From: Paraburkholderia sp. NMBU_R16
Lineage (GTDB): Bacteria; Pseudomonadota; Gammaproteobacteria; Burkholderiales; Burkholderiaceae
Assembly: GCF_013282575.1 (NCBI RefSeq)
Contig: NZ_JAAAYE010000013.1
Location: 61,703 to 125,702 of the forward strand
DNA: 64,000 nt
Reading direction: 5' to 3'
How positions within the stretch are numbered: the stretch's first letter is position 1; each line of letters opens with the position of its first letter. The translations under genes were made by a program, and so were the position numbers. This document shows, one piece after another, positions 8,495 to 17,709 of the stretch. Below the pieces are notes generated by a model that was given only the letters and a program-made list of their open reading frames with translations, did no database searches and was not told the origin of the DNA.

Positions 8495-10507
8495 TCAATC
8501 GCGCGCGAGCGCGTCGATCGGATCGAGTCGTGCCGCATTGCGCGCGGGCATGAAGCCGAACACCACACCGGTCAACGTAGAACACAGGAATGCGATAACG
8601 ATCGCCGCCGGCGCGAAGACCATTTTCCATTCGTCGACTATCAGCGAGAAAATCGAACCGATGCCGAACGACAGCGCAATCCCGATCGCGCCGCCCATCA
8701 GGCACACCGTCACGGCCTCGACGAGAAACTGCTGCATGATGTCGCTCTGCCGAGCGCCGACGGCCATTCGTATACCGATCTCGCGCGTGCGCTCGGTCAC
8801 CGAAACGAGCATGATATTCATCACACCGATCCCGCCGACGACAAGAGAGATGACTGCGATCAGCGAGAGCAGCAGCGTCAAAGCACGGCCGGTCCTCTCG
8901 AGGGTCTTCACCACATCGTCCACGTTGTAGGTGAAGAAATCCTTGCGGCCGTGACGCTGAGTGAGCAGCTTCGCCAGACTGCTCTCGGCCACCGCGGCCG
9001 GTTGGTCGTCACGCACTTTCACGGTGATGCTGTCGAAATGACGCTGGCCGAAGAGCCGGCCACTCGCGGTGGTATAGGGCAGCCATACGTTCAGGCTTTT
9101 GACATCGCCGAACGTGCTCTTGGGCGGCGCGGTCACGCCAATGACGACGCATGGCAGATTATCGACGAGGATCACTTCGCCGAGCGCAGTGCCGTGTTCG
9201 CCGAACAGCTTGCGCCGCGTGTTTTGATCGATCACGGCAACGGGCGCCTGTCGACGAATGTCCTCGGCGCGAAAACCGACCCCGCGCGTAAAAGTCATTC
9301 CGCGTACCCGGAAGTAATCTTCGCTCACACCGCTGACGAGCGCGTGCACATCGATGTTTCGGTAGCGAAGCAGCAGGCTGCGCGACGTTTCGGGGGTGAC
9401 GCTGTCGATGTAAGCCTGCTCGGCCAGCGCGCTCAAGTCGCGCGGCACAAGCGTTTCGATCATGCTTGCCTGGCTGTCACCCCAATCTCGCCCGGGGTAG
9501 ATGCTGATCGTATTGGTGCCGATGCTGGCGATCTCGTCGAGCATGTAACGCTTCGCACCCTCGCCGATGGCGACGATCGACACCACCGAGGTGATACCGA
9601 TGATGATGCCAAGCATCGTGAGGATCGTACGCAGCCGACGCGAGACAAGCGCGAGCCATGCCATCTTGAACGCTTCGGCGAAGCGGCCGATGCGCGCCGA
9701 GCACCGGCTCGCACGCTGCCGCGGCGGCGCGCTCACCCCACTCGCGGCGCTGGATTGAACCGTGCATGCGGCCGGCGCATCGACGTCGGCCACAGCTTGC
9801 CGCACATCGTCCAAAACAGGTGTGTTAGCTCGGTCGGCAACGATCTCGCCGTCGCGCATCTCGATGATCCGATGCGCGTGGGCGGCGACGTGCTCGTCAT
9901 GGGTGACGATGACGACCGTATGACCGAGCGCGTTCAGCTCGCTCAGGATCCGAATGACATCCTGACCGCTCGCCGAATCGAGGGCGCCGGTGGGCTCGTC
10001 GGCGAGGATGATTTCTCCGCCATTCATCAATGCGCGTGCGATGCTGACACGTTGTTGCTGTCCCCCGGATAGCTGACCCGGCCGGTGTCCTGTCCGTTGC
10101 GCCAGTCCGAGCCGCGCGAGCAAATACTCGGCTCGCGCGCGCCGCGCCGCCGGCGGGCTGCCCGCATAGACGGCCGGCATTTCGACATTGGCCGCCGCGC
10201 TCAGGTGCGGCAGCAAGTGGTAGCGCTGGAAGATGAAGCCGAAGCGCTCGCGCCGCAACCGCGCGAGCGCGTCCGCGTCGAGCTCGCGCGTGTCGACCCC
10301 GGCGACCCGATAGATGCCTGCGCTCGGTTGGTCGAGGCCGCCGAGGATGTTCATGAGCGTCGACTTGCCGGAGCCCGACGCACCGACGATCGCAACGATT
10401 TCGCCCGTGTCGATCGACAGATTGATGTTCTTCAAGACGACTACATCGCGCTCGCCAGTCGGGAAACGTCGAGCGACATCGATCAGTTGCAGCAGCGGTG
10501 TGCTCAT
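8495..10507 (-). CDS. macB: MacB-type ABC transporter ATPase/permease
   Basis: 670-residue fused ATPase and permease of the MacB tripartite efflux pump, which pushes macrolides, peptides or other periplasmic substrates through an outer-membrane channel. Walker A (GASGSGKST, residues 42-50), signature (LSGGQQQRVSIARAL) and Walker B with catalytic Glu (IILADEPTGALD) are intact. A linker then leads to a first membrane helix, a large periplasmic domain and a C-terminal FtsX module with three helices. It starts three bases after the stop of macA, which is read first. No TolC-type gene lies nearby, so the outer-membrane partner must come from elsewhere. Confidence 0.93.
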   Translation of the reverse strand: MSTPLLQLIDVARRFPTGERDVVVLKNINLSIDTGEIVAIVGASGSGKSTLMNILGGLDQPSAGIYRVAGVDTRELDADALARLRRERFGFIFQRYHLLPHLSAAANVEMPAVYAGSPPAARRARAEYLLARLGLAQRTGHRPGQLSGGQQQRVSIARALMNGGEIILADEPTGALDSASGQDVIRILSELNALGHTVVIVTHDEHVAAHAHRIIEMRDGEIVADRANTPVLDDVRQAVADVDAPAACTVQSSAASGVSAPPRQRASRCSARIGRFAEAFKMAWLALVSRRLRTILTMLGIIIGITSVVSIVAIGEGAKRYMLDEIASIGTNTISIYPGRDWGDSQASMIETLVPRDLSALAEQAYIDSVTPETSRSLLLRYRNIDVHALVSGVSEDYFRVRGMTFTRGVGFRAEDIRRQAPVAVIDQNTRRKLFGEHGTALGEVILVDNLPCVVIGVTAPPKSTFGDVKSLNVWLPYTTASGRLFGQRHFDSITVKVRDDQPAAVAESSLAKLLTQRHGRKDFFTYNVDDVVKTLERTGRALTLLLSLIAVISLVVGGIGVMNIMLVSVTERTREIGIRMAVGARQSDIMQQFLVEAVTVCLMGGAIGIALSFGIGSIFSLIVDEWKMVFAPAAIVIAFLCSTLTGVVFGFMPARNAARLDPIDALARD

Positions 10508-10509
10508 CG

Positions 10510-11709
10510 TCAGAGCGCTGCGCCCGCGGCGGCATGCTCCGCCGCCTGTGCCGCGTCTCCGATCACGACGCGTTCGCCGACCGTCAGGCCGTCGCGCACC
10601 TCGGCCTTGACGTTGTTATTGAGCCCGATGCTGACCTGGCGCGTGACGACGTCATCGTTGGCGCCCAGCACACGCACTGCGTACCGCCCGTCCGGTGCCT
10701 TTTCCCCGAGCGCGGCGGCGGGGACGCTCAATGCCTGCTGCGCGGCACCCAGCAGCACGCCGACTTGAGCCGTCATCGAGATGCGCAGCCGATGCTCGGG
10801 GTTCGGTACCTCGAACAACGCGTTGTAGAACACGGCCGTGTTCGGTTTTGACGAGCCGCCCATGCCGCCCGACGCGCTTGACGTATCGAGGAAGTTCTGC
10901 GGCGCCGGCTCGATCGCGCGAAGCTTGCCGTAGTAGCGCTTGTCCGGTTCGCCGAGGATCGTGAAATACGCAGTCTGATCCGGGTGCACGAGGATGACGT
11001 CCGCTTCGGAGACCTGTGCCTTCACGGTCATCGTGTCGAGATCGGCTAGTTTCAGGATGACGGGCGCTTGCTGCTGCGCGATCACGGTCTGTCCTTCCTG
11101 CGTGACGATTGCGACGACTTCGCCGTCGATCGGCGCAACGATGCGCGTATAACTCAGATTCGCTCGTGCGGTCTCCGTCTCGATGCGGGCTGCACGAATC
11201 TGCGCGTCGAGCGATGCGAGATTCGCGCGCTGTACATCACGCGCCGCCTTGGCAGCGTCATGCTCCTGCCGGGAAGTCGAATCAGTGACCAACAGTCGCT
11301 GCTGGCGGTGAAAAGCGAGTTCGGCTTGCTCGAGCTGCGCGGCGCTCGAGCGTCTTTGCGCGGCGAGATGTTGCTCGTTGGTTCGCGCCTGGCGCAATGC
11401 GTTTTGCGACAGTATCGGGTCGATCTCAGCGAGCCATTGACCCTTCTTGACCTGATCGCCGAGCTTGACCTTCAGCGATTTGAGCTGGCCCGACACCTGC
11501 GCGCCGACGTCGACCTGCTTGAATGCGTGCAGCACGCCCGTGGCCAGAACCGCATGCTCGATGTCGCCGCGTTCGGCTTTCGCGCTCAGGTATTGCGGCT
11601 TTTTGCCCGGCGTCAGGGAGCGCCATGCGAATGCAGCGAGGACGGCGACGACAAGGCCGACGGCAAGATAGCGCCAACGGCGCGGGGATCGGTTCTTTGC
11701 GGCGTGCAT
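10510..11709 (-). CDS. macA: MacA-type periplasmic adaptor
   Basis: Periplasmic membrane-fusion protein (399 residues) that joins MacB to an outer-membrane channel. An uncleaved N-terminal anchor (YLAVGLVVAVLAAFAWR) is followed by the barrel-sandwich half (VDVGAQVSGQLKSLKVKLGD), a coiled-coil hairpin at about residues 100-180 rich in Gln, Ala and Arg, the second lipoyl half (IVAPIDGEVVAI) and C-terminal beta domains. First gene of the macA-macB pair; both are read on the minus strand. The promoter must lie in the ~100 bases between 11710 and the LOG gene. Confidence 0.92.
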   Translation of the reverse strand: MHAAKNRSPRRWRYLAVGLVVAVLAAFAWRSLTPGKKPQYLSAKAERGDIEHAVLATGVLHAFKQVDVGAQVSGQLKSLKVKLGDQVKKGQWLAEIDPILSQNALRQARTNEQHLAAQRRSSAAQLEQAELAFHRQQRLLVTDSTSRQEHDAAKAARDVQRANLASLDAQIRAARIETETARANLSYTRIVAPIDGEVVAIVTQEGQTVIAQQQAPVILKLADLDTMTVKAQVSEADVILVHPDQTAYFTILGEPDKRYYGKLRAIEPAPQNFLDTSSASGGMGGSSKPNTAVFYNALFEVPNPEHRLRISMTAQVGVLLGAAQQALSVPAAALGEKAPDGRYAVRVLGANDDVVTRQVSIGLNNNVKAEVRDGLTVGERVVIGDAAQAAEHAAAGAAL

Positions 11710-11811
11710 CTGCGCAATTCAACCTAATGAAATTGAAAGGCGCGGATTGTAGATCGGAAAGCGGGCCCACCGGAGCATGGGCCGATTTTATGGGCACGGC
11801 GTGCCGTGTAC

Positions 11812-12402
11812 TTACACGGCTTCTCGCTCCGAAGCCCACTTGTCCCGACGAGGCGGGTGATAACGCTGCAGTTTCGAGATGAGCGCATCGGGTTGCGCAT
11901 CGATCTGCAAAATATCGAGATACTCGCGCTGCATGAACCCTTCGTTCACCGTGTGCTCGAGCATGGCGACGAGCGGCCGATAGTATCCGTCGATATCGAG
12001 CAGGCCGATTCCTTTCGCGTGATAGCCGAGCTGGGCCCACGTGAAGACCTCGAACAGCTCTTCGAGCGTACCGGCCCCGCCGGGGAGCGCGACGAACGCG
12101 TCCGACAAGTCCGCCATCATCTTCTTGCGCTCATGCATGTCGGCGACGACATGCAGCTCGCTCAAGCCCGTATGCCCGACTTCCTTTTCGAGCAGCAGCT
12201 GCGGAATGACGCCCACCGCGCGCCCGCCGGCCTCGAGCACCGCATCGGCAATCGTGCCCATGAGCCCAACGCGTCCACCGCCGAACACGAGCGAGCAGCC
12301 CGCCTCGACGAGTGCGCGGCCGAACGCCTGCGCGGCCTCGACATAGACTGGCCGCGTCCCCAGCGACGAGCCGCAATAAACGCAAATCGACTTCAAACTC
12401 AT
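11812..12402 (-). CDS. LOG family protein (TIGR00730)
   Basis: Cytoplasmic Rossmann-fold protein of 196 residues in the Lonely Guy family; characterised members are phosphoribohydrolases that release bases from nucleoside 5'-monophosphates, including cytokinins. The nucleotide-binding GGGRVGLMG (residues 41-49) and catalytic PGGAGTLEE (107-115) motifs are intact, as is the N-terminal ICVYCGSS. The ATG at 12402 overlaps the TGA of the TetR gene, which excludes a longer reading of this frame to 13167. Coupling to a TetR regulator is the only hint on control. Confidence 0.93.
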   Translation of the reverse strand: MSLKSICVYCGSSLGTRPVYVEAAQAFGRALVEAGCSLVFGGGRVGLMGTIADAVLEAGGRAVGVIPQLLLEKEVGHTGLSELHVVADMHERKKMMADLSDAFVALPGGAGTLEELFEVFTWAQLGYHAKGIGLLDIDGYYRPLVAMLEHTVNEGFMQREYLDILQIDAQPDALISKLQRYHPPRRDKWASEREAV

Positions 12403-13127
12403 ACTCCGGCGTCCTTGACGGCCGCTTTGGGCAGCGCATCGCGCGGCGGCAGGTAGTCGTGGAATTCGCGCATCGGCAGTTTGCCCGAGACGAGGTCGTC
12501 GAACAGCTGGCGCGAGCGGCCGCGCAGATAAGGCGCCATGATCGAAATCACATGCACGCTGACCTGATAGAGCTCCACGCGAATCGCTTCCTGATCGTTG
12601 TACTTGCGTGGATGCATGACGAACTGATAGGAAAGCCAATAGGTTGCGATGACGCCCATGTTCGTCGCGATGACCTGGATTTCCTCGGGCGTGGCGACCA
12701 TTTCGTCGTCGGCCACGAGCAGCTCGCACAGCTCGCGCGCGAAGCGGACCTTGTGACTGATGATTTGCTTGAAATGCGTCTCGAGCGTGCGATTGCGCGC
12801 AAGCAGATCGTTGAGATCCCGATAGAGGAACCGATACTGCCACATGAAATCGGCCATGTACTGCAGATACGACCAGGTTTCGTCGATCGTCGGACGATGA
12901 TCGTCGGGCAGCCGCAGACGCTTTTCGATCGCCTGCTCGAACTGCGCGAAGATGCTGTTGATGATGTCGTCCTTGTTGCGGAAGTGGTAGTAGAGATTGC
13001 CTGGGCTGATCTCCATCTCTTCCGCGATCGTGGTCGTCGTGACGTTCGGCTCGCCGATCTCGTTGAAGAGCTTCAGCGATAACTCGAGGATCCGTTCGCG
13101 GGTGCGGCGGGGAGTTTTGGCTTCCAT
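12399..13127 (-). CDS. TetR family transcriptional regulator
   Basis: DNA-binding repressor of 242 residues. The N-terminal helix-turn-helix is clear (TRERILELSLKLFNEIGEPN, then ISPGNLYYHFRNKDDI). The long helical C-terminal part resembles the TetR_C domain that follows HTHs of this exact type in betaproteobacteria; its ligand is unknown. The ATG at 13127 is used because the 51 upstream codons do not look like family sequence. It is followed by the LOG gene with a four-base overlap. Confidence 0.9.
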   Translation of the reverse strand: MEAKTPRRTRERILELSLKLFNEIGEPNVTTTTIAEEMEISPGNLYYHFRNKDDIINSIFAQFEQAIEKRLRLPDDHRPTIDETWSYLQYMADFMWQYRFLYRDLNDLLARNRTLETHFKQIISHKVRFARELCELLVADDEMVATPEEIQVIATNMGVIATYWLSYQFVMHPRKYNDQEAIRVELYQVSVHVISIMAPYLRGRSRQLFDDLVSGKLPMREFHDYLPPRDALPKAAVKDAGV

Positions 13128-13226
13128 GTCGTCCGGCCCAGTGGCGCCCGGCAATACGCGGCCCCACGCGGGACCCGTATATCGTCTTGCCCGGCTTTGG
13201 TTGTATGTATCGAATGTAGTGGGCGG

Positions 13227-13232
13227 ATTATA
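13227..13232 (-). promoter_or_regulatory. Candidate -10 for tetR-LOG operon
   Basis: On the minus strand a perfect TATAAT lies 95 bases before the TetR start codon in the 226-base gap after dgkA. I find only a poor -35 (GTCGAG or TCGAGG) at the proper distance, so the promoter may need an activator or may lie elsewhere. Confidence 0.4.
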
Positions 13233-13353
13233 AACCGCTCGTTCTCTTCCTCGACCGCCCTCCGGGTTTTCATGGAGCACGGTCGTTCGTTTTTTGAGAC
13301 AGGAAGTTCAACGGTGAACGGCTCGATCACGAGTGATTCGACGAGGCGAGCGG

Positions 13354-13842
13354 TCAGCGGTCGAGCAGCAGCCGCGCCCAGTGGGCGACGAGCGGGCCGA
13401 CGAGCAGCACCCAGGTCAGCACGCAGAGGAGCAGCGCGACGGTCACCGCGGCACTGCCGAGGTCCTTGGCTCGCCGCGACAGCTCGTGACGCTCGAGCGA
13501 GATGCGATCGATGGCCGCTTCGACACTCGAATTGAGCAGCTCGACGATGAGCACGAGCAGTACCGAGCCGATCAGCAACACATGGGAGACGGCGTCCACC
13601 GGCACGGCGATACCGATCGGCACGAGCAGCACCGCGAGCGTGAGCTCCTGCCTGAACGCACTTTCCTCGCGAATGGCGACGCGAAAGCCGTTCAGCGAGT
13701 TCTTGAGCGCATGCCACGCCCGCGTGAGCCCCCGATTGCCCTTGTAGGGGTTGAACGGCAGGGGCGCAAGCGGATCGTCGGGCCCGAGCGGCTCGTGGGC
13801 GTCGGGCGGCTCGCGGCCGATCGGCGGTTCGTCGCGCTTCAT
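13354..13842 (-). CDS. dgkA: Diacylglycerol kinase
   Basis: Small inner-membrane kinase (162 residues) that phosphorylates diacylglycerol to phosphatidic acid and so recycles lipid made during envelope glycan synthesis. The DgkA signature ELLNSSVEAAID and the cytoplasmic EESAFRQE segment are present, with three membrane helices. It carries about 40 extra, proline-rich N-terminal residues compared with the ~120-residue enterobacterial enzyme. The ATG overlaps the stop of the glycosyltransferase gene by four bases, so it is the last gene of a phosphoesterase-glycosyltransferase-dgkA operon. Confidence 0.93.
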   Translation of the reverse strand: MKRDEPPIGREPPDAHEPLGPDDPLAPLPFNPYKGNRGLTRAWHALKNSLNGFRVAIREESAFRQELTLAVLLVPIGIAVPVDAVSHVLLIGSVLLVLIVELLNSSVEAAIDRISLERHELSRRAKDLGSAAVTVALLLCVLTWVLLVGPLVAHWARLLLDR

Positions 13843-14870
13843 GCGGCGGCGCTTTGCTCGCGCCACGGCGCATGCGAGAGCGGCTTCAGATGCGCTGCGA
13901 ATTGCTCGGAGGCGGCGCGCCACGAGAAGCGCTCGGCCCACGCGCGCGCGGCGGCGCGATCGATCTTCAACGCGTCGAGACACGCTTCGCGCAGGTCCTC
14001 GTTCATTGCGCCGGCGCCGCCGTCGCCGAGCACGTCGATCGGGCCCGTCACCGGATAGGCGGCCACGGGCGTACCGCAGGCCAGCGATTCGAGCAGTACG
14101 AGCCCGAAGGTATCGGTGCGGCTCGGGAACACGAAGACGTCGGCCGCGGCGTAGACCTTCGCCAGTTCTGCCTGCGTCAGCACGCCGAGGTAATTGACCT
14201 CGGGGTAGCGCGACTTGAGTTCCGCGAGCGCAGGCCCTTCACCGGCCACCCATTTGGAGCCGGGCAGGTCGAGCTTCAGAAACGCCTCGACGTTTTTTTC
14301 GATGGCGACACGGCCGACATATAGAAAGATCGGCCGCGCGGTATTGAGCACCTTGGATTCCATCGGATGGAAGATATCGAGATCGACGCCGCGCGTCCAG
14401 AGGACGACGTTCGTAAAGCCGTAGCGCTCGAGGTCGGCCTTCACGACGGGCGTCGGCGCCATCACGGCGAGCGAGGGCCGGTGGAACCAGTGCAGGAAGC
14501 GGTAGGTGAATGCGGCGGGCAACGCGAAGCGGGCTTCCACGTATTCGGGAAAACGCGTGTGATAGGCCGTCGTGAACGGCAGCCCGTGCTTGATGGCATA
14601 GCGGCGCGCGGCGAGGCCGAGCGGCCCCTCGGTCGCGATATGCAGCGCGTCGGGCGCGAATTCGTCGATGCGCGCGTGCAGGCGCCGGCGAGGAAAGAGC
14701 GACAGCCGGATCTCAGGATAGGTCGGGCATGGCACGGTGCGGAATTCGAGCGGCGTGACGAGCTCGACGCGATGGCCAAGTTCGGTCAGCTCGCGCGTCG
14801 TGTTCTTCAATGTGCGAACGACGCCGTTGACCTGCGGCTCCCAAGCGTCGGTCACGATCATGATTTTCAT
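13839..14870 (-). CDS. Glycosyltransferase family 4 protein
   Basis: Cytoplasmic or membrane-bound GT-B glycosyltransferase of 343 residues. The N-terminal domain starts MIVTDAWEPQVNGVVRTL and the C-terminal donor domain shows GRVAIEKN, the GEGPALAEL turn and the E-x7-E motif region with DTFGLVLLES. These proteins resemble alpha-mannosyl or glucosyl transferases acting on lipid acceptors. The frame is open far upstream, but ATG 14870 matches the family N-terminus. It sits between an LpxH-like phosphoesterase and dgkA, which suggests a lipid acceptor; this is inferred from context. Confidence 0.9.
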   Translation of the reverse strand: MKIMIVTDAWEPQVNGVVRTLKNTTRELTELGHRVELVTPLEFRTVPCPTYPEIRLSLFPRRRLHARIDEFAPDALHIATEGPLGLAARRYAIKHGLPFTTAYHTRFPEYVEARFALPAAFTYRFLHWFHRPSLAVMAPTPVVKADLERYGFTNVVLWTRGVDLDIFHPMESKVLNTARPIFLYVGRVAIEKNVEAFLKLDLPGSKWVAGEGPALAELKSRYPEVNYLGVLTQAELAKVYAAADVFVFPSRTDTFGLVLLESLACGTPVAAYPVTGPIDVLGDGGAGAMNEDLREACLDALKIDRAAARAWAERFSWRAASEQFAAHLKPLSHAPWREQSAAA

Positions 14871-14920
14871 GCGAAGAGTCTCCGGGTCCGAATGGCGGAC
14901 AGTGCGGGGAGGCGGACACG

Positions 14921-15880
14921 TCAGGCCGTTGCCTTGGCCTTGCGCGAATGAACGTGCGGCGAGCGCATGACGGTCCAATAGACCACGCGCAGCTCGCCTT
15001 CGAAGGTTTCGACGAGCGCGGAAAGGCTTTCGACCCAGTCGCCGTCGTTGCAGTAGACGAGGCCGTCGACATCGCGGATCTCGGCCTTGTGGATGTGACC
15101 GCAGACGACTCCGTCGCAGCCGCGTCGCCGTGCCTCGTCGACCATGACGTGTTCGAACGACGAGATGAAATTGACCGCGTTCTTGACCTGGTGCTTCAGA
15201 TATTGCGACAGCGACCAGTACTGGAAGCCCAAGCGGCTGCGAATGCGGTTGAACCAGCGATTGAGCACGAGGATCGCCGTATAGGCGCTGTCGCCCAGAT
15301 AGGCGAGCCACTTCGCGTGCTGAATGACGCCGTCGAAGAGGTCGCCGTGTACGATCCACAGGCGTTTGCCGGAAATCGTCGTGTGAAACGCTTCGCCGCG
15401 CACCTGGATGTCGCCGAAGGCGAGATCGCAAAACTGCCGCGCGCCTTCATCGTGATTGCCCGGGATATAAACGACCTGTGTGCCCTTGCGCGCCTTGCGC
15501 AAGATCTTCTGGACGACATCGTTGTGCGCCTGCGGCCAGTACCAGCCTTTTTTCAGCTGCCAGCCGTCGATGATGTCGCCGACGAGGTAGAGATATTCGG
15601 AATCGTTGTGGCGCAGGAAGTCGAGCAGGTAGTTCGCCTGGCAGCCGCTCGAGCCCAGATGGATGTCCGATAGCCAGATCGTCCGGTAACGGTGCGGCTT
15701 GTCGATGTCGTCGTCCTGACCGCTTGCGTCCGTTTCGCGCGCTGCCTCGTGAGTGCCCGCCGAGATGCCGCCTGGCGCTGCCGGGTGAAAGGAAACGGCA
15801 TCGACGGTCGCGCCGAGCCGCCGAAGGAGGGAAGTCGCGGCCGTCGTGCGGTCCATGGCTTCTCGCGTCGAGTTGGACAT
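14921..15880 (-). CDS. LpxH-like UDP-2,3-diacylglucosamine diphosphatase family protein
   Basis: Calcineurin-type metallophosphoesterase, 319 residues. All five metal motifs are visible: SDIHLG (71-76), GDIIDGW, GNHDE, HGDLFD and GHIHKAE. This subfamily is annotated as UDP-2,3-diacylglucosamine diphosphatase, the step that makes lipid X in lipid A synthesis, but it is longer than classic LpxH and some members have other substrates. About 60 N-terminal residues before the first motif are polar and probably flexible; a shorter start is possible. It is the first gene of the operon with the glycosyltransferase and dgkA. Confidence 0.88.
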   Translation of the reverse strand: MSNSTREAMDRTTAATSLLRRLGATVDAVSFHPAAPGGISAGTHEAARETDASGQDDDIDKPHRYRTIWLSDIHLGSSGCQANYLLDFLRHNDSEYLYLVGDIIDGWQLKKGWYWPQAHNDVVQKILRKARKGTQVVYIPGNHDEGARQFCDLAFGDIQVRGEAFHTTISGKRLWIVHGDLFDGVIQHAKWLAYLGDSAYTAILVLNRWFNRIRSRLGFQYWSLSQYLKHQVKNAVNFISSFEHVMVDEARRRGCDGVVCGHIHKAEIRDVDGLVYCNDGDWVESLSALVETFEGELRVVYWTVMRSPHVHSRKAKATA

Positions 15881-15936
15881 TCGCCCATTGCGCCACGCGA
15901 GCGTGACTGCAACATGACAGTCACGGGAAGTTCTTA

Positions 15937-16485
15937 TTACGGGGTCGGCGGGCCCGACGTTTCGGCTGCGCCCGGCGCTTGGGTGCTCGTCTTGTCGCGC
16001 GCGAGTTCGACGATACGTGTGCCCGCCAGGCGGTCATGAGGGAACTGGCGGTCGGGATCGAGCCGTGCCGCGGCGGCCCAGACCAGGAACCACGCGGCCG
16101 TCGCACCGAGCGTCGCCGGCAGCGGCAAGCCGAATACCGGATGCAGCGCAAGCGGGGGCACGAACCAGAGCCAGCCCAACCCATAGCGCGCAAGGGCCCG
16201 CACCGGACCGACCGTCTCGCCGGAAGCCCCGACGAGGCGCAGGCGCCACGTTTTCATCGGCAGTGTCTGACCGCCGTGCGTCCAGCACCAGACGAAATAG
16301 ACGCCGACGACAAAGGCCAGCCAGACGATGAGCAGATGGCGATGCGTGAGGCCGTTGCGTTGCTGCGTGAGCGTGCCGAACAGATAGCCGGCGAAGAATA
16401 CGATGCCGAAAAGCAGCAACGTCTCATAGACGAGCGATGCGAGGCGGCGGCGAATGCTGGGCGGCGGCAACGGCGGCGAATCCAT
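15937..16485 (-). CDS. RDD family membrane protein
   Basis: Membrane protein of 182 residues with the RDD domain, whose function is unknown, although some members act in ion transport. The N-terminal RRRLASLVYETLLLFGIVF carries the Arg that names the family, followed by three to four hydrophobic segments. Two starts are possible: ATG 16485 used here, or ATG 16515, which overlaps the stop of the DUF3106 gene as TGATG and would add ten residues. Last gene of the sigma factor operon. Confidence 0.85.
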   Translation of the reverse strand: MDSPPLPPPSIRRRLASLVYETLLLFGIVFFAGYLFGTLTQQRNGLTHRHLLIVWLAFVVGVYFVWCWTHGGQTLPMKTWRLRLVGASGETVGPVRALARYGLGWLWFVPPLALHPVFGLPLPATLGATAAWFLVWAAAARLDPDRQFPHDRLAGTRIVELARDKTSTQAPGAAETSGPPTP

Positions 16486-16514
16486 GCAGTGTGCGGCTCG
16501 GGCGGCGCCGGGCA

Positions 16515-17249
16515 TCAGGCGCCGCGGAAAATCGAGGGCGCTTCCGACGGCGAAAGCGGCGTCGGCGCGCCCGGTACCCCGCTCGCCGGTGCCGACGGTG
16601 CCGGACTTGCGCCCGATGCGGCTGCGGCAGCACTGGCCGCCGCAGCGCCGCTCGTCGGCAACGAAGCATCCGCGAGCCGATTGATGCCGTGGATTTCGCT
16701 CTTGAGCCCCGATGGCGGGGCGCTCACGACAGTCGGCCGCCGCTTGCGCTCGAGCGCGGCGAGCCGTGCCTTCTGCTCGGGCGAGAGTTCTTGATAGGCT
16801 TTCCAGGCCTTCTGGCGCGCTTGCGGCGGCAGCGCTTTCGAGACCTGGTAGTTTTCGCGAGCGACGCGGCGCTGTTCGGGCGTCATGCCGACCCACTGAC
16901 TCATCCGTTCATGGAGTCTTTTTTGCGCTTCGGGCGACATCTTCGCGAAACGCGACGCGATCTTGATCCACTTGCGCTTTCGTTCGTCGCTGAACCTGTC
17001 CCATTCGGTGGCGAACGGTGCCAGCGCTGCGTGCTGTTCGTCGCTGAGGTGCGACCACGAAAGGGGGTTGTTGTCGACGAGCGGTGCGAGCTCGATGGCG
17101 AGCGTCGGGGCGGGCGGCGCGCTAGCTGGCGCGCCCGCAGGCCGGGCAGCGGGCGTCTCGCCGAAAAAGCGGGGGTAGGTTGCTCCGAACACCACGGCGG
17201 ACGCGATCGCACAGGCGAACACGACGGCCAGGCCGCGCTTGTAGCTCAC
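16515..17249 (-). CDS. DUF3106 domain protein
   Basis: Exported or membrane-anchored protein of 244 residues. An N-terminal hydrophobic helix (GLAVVFACAIASAVVFGAT) is followed by an Ala/Pro-rich linker, a helical DUF3106 domain with repeated short motifs (LSDEQHAALAPFATEWD, MSPEAQKRLHERM, LSPEQKARLAALE) and an Ala/Ser/Pro-rich tail. The repeats recall periplasmic Spy/CpxP-like helical sensors, a loose resemblance only. GTG 17249 is chosen because AGGAGG lies eight bases before it. Placed after the ECF sigma and DUF3619 genes, it may take part in signal control. Confidence 0.82.
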   Translation of the reverse strand: MSYKRGLAVVFACAIASAVVFGATYPRFFGETPAARPAGAPASAPPAPTLAIELAPLVDNNPLSWSHLSDEQHAALAPFATEWDRFSDERKRKWIKIASRFAKMSPEAQKRLHERMSQWVGMTPEQRRVARENYQVSKALPPQARQKAWKAYQELSPEQKARLAALERKRRPTVVSAPPSGLKSEIHGINRLADASLPTSGAAAASAAAAASGASPAPSAPASGVPGAPTPLSPSEAPSIFRGA

Positions 17250-17274
17250 ACCGATCTCCTCCTGCACATGCCCG

Positions 17275-17709
17275 TCAACGTGCTCGCGAGAGATAGGCAT
17301 TGAAGCCGTGGTCGAGGTACGCATTGAGCGGAAGCTCGTCGTTCAGCATGGCTGCGTCGATATCGGCGAGCTCGGCGGCGCGCTGCAGATTTTCCCAATA
17401 AGCGATGACGGCGACGCCGCCAACCAGTGCGAGGATCGGCAAAAGCCGCATGAAACGGCGCAGCGGCGGCACGCGTCGCTCGGCAGGGCTCATACGTTGC
17501 GGGCCGAACGCGGGGCCGCTCGCGGGGGCGAGCACCGGCGCGAACGCGCGTGCGACGGCGGCCTCGGGCTTTTTGCGCGCGAGCGCGACACGCCGCGCGG
17601 CCGCGAGTTTGTTGACTGTCGTGGCGGGCAAGCTGGCCGCATTTTCGTCGAGCGCGCGACAGATTTTGTGCGCAAACTCGAACTCGTTGGTTTCGGGAGC
17701 GGAGCTCAT
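17275..17709 (-). CDS. DUF3619 family protein, possible anti-sigma factor
   Basis: 144-residue protein with a soluble N-terminal half, one membrane helix (LLPILALVGGVAVIAYW) and a short C-terminal tail. A single-span protein translated directly after an ECF sigma gene, with overlapping ATGA, is the usual arrangement of an anti-sigma factor; the N-terminal sequence does not show a ZAS zinc motif, so the role is inferred from context. Confidence 0.85.
   Translation of the reverse strand: MSSAPETNEFEFAHKICRALDENAASLPATTVNKLAAARRVALARKKPEAAVARAFAPVLAPASGPAFGPQRMSPAERRVPPLRRFMRLLPILALVGGVAVIAYWENLQRAAELADIDAAMLNDELPLNAYLDHGFNAYLSRAR

Noticed and set aside
8423..10072. 549-codon plus-strand frame opposite macB
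   Set aside because: Antisense shadow of a conserved ABC transporter gene.
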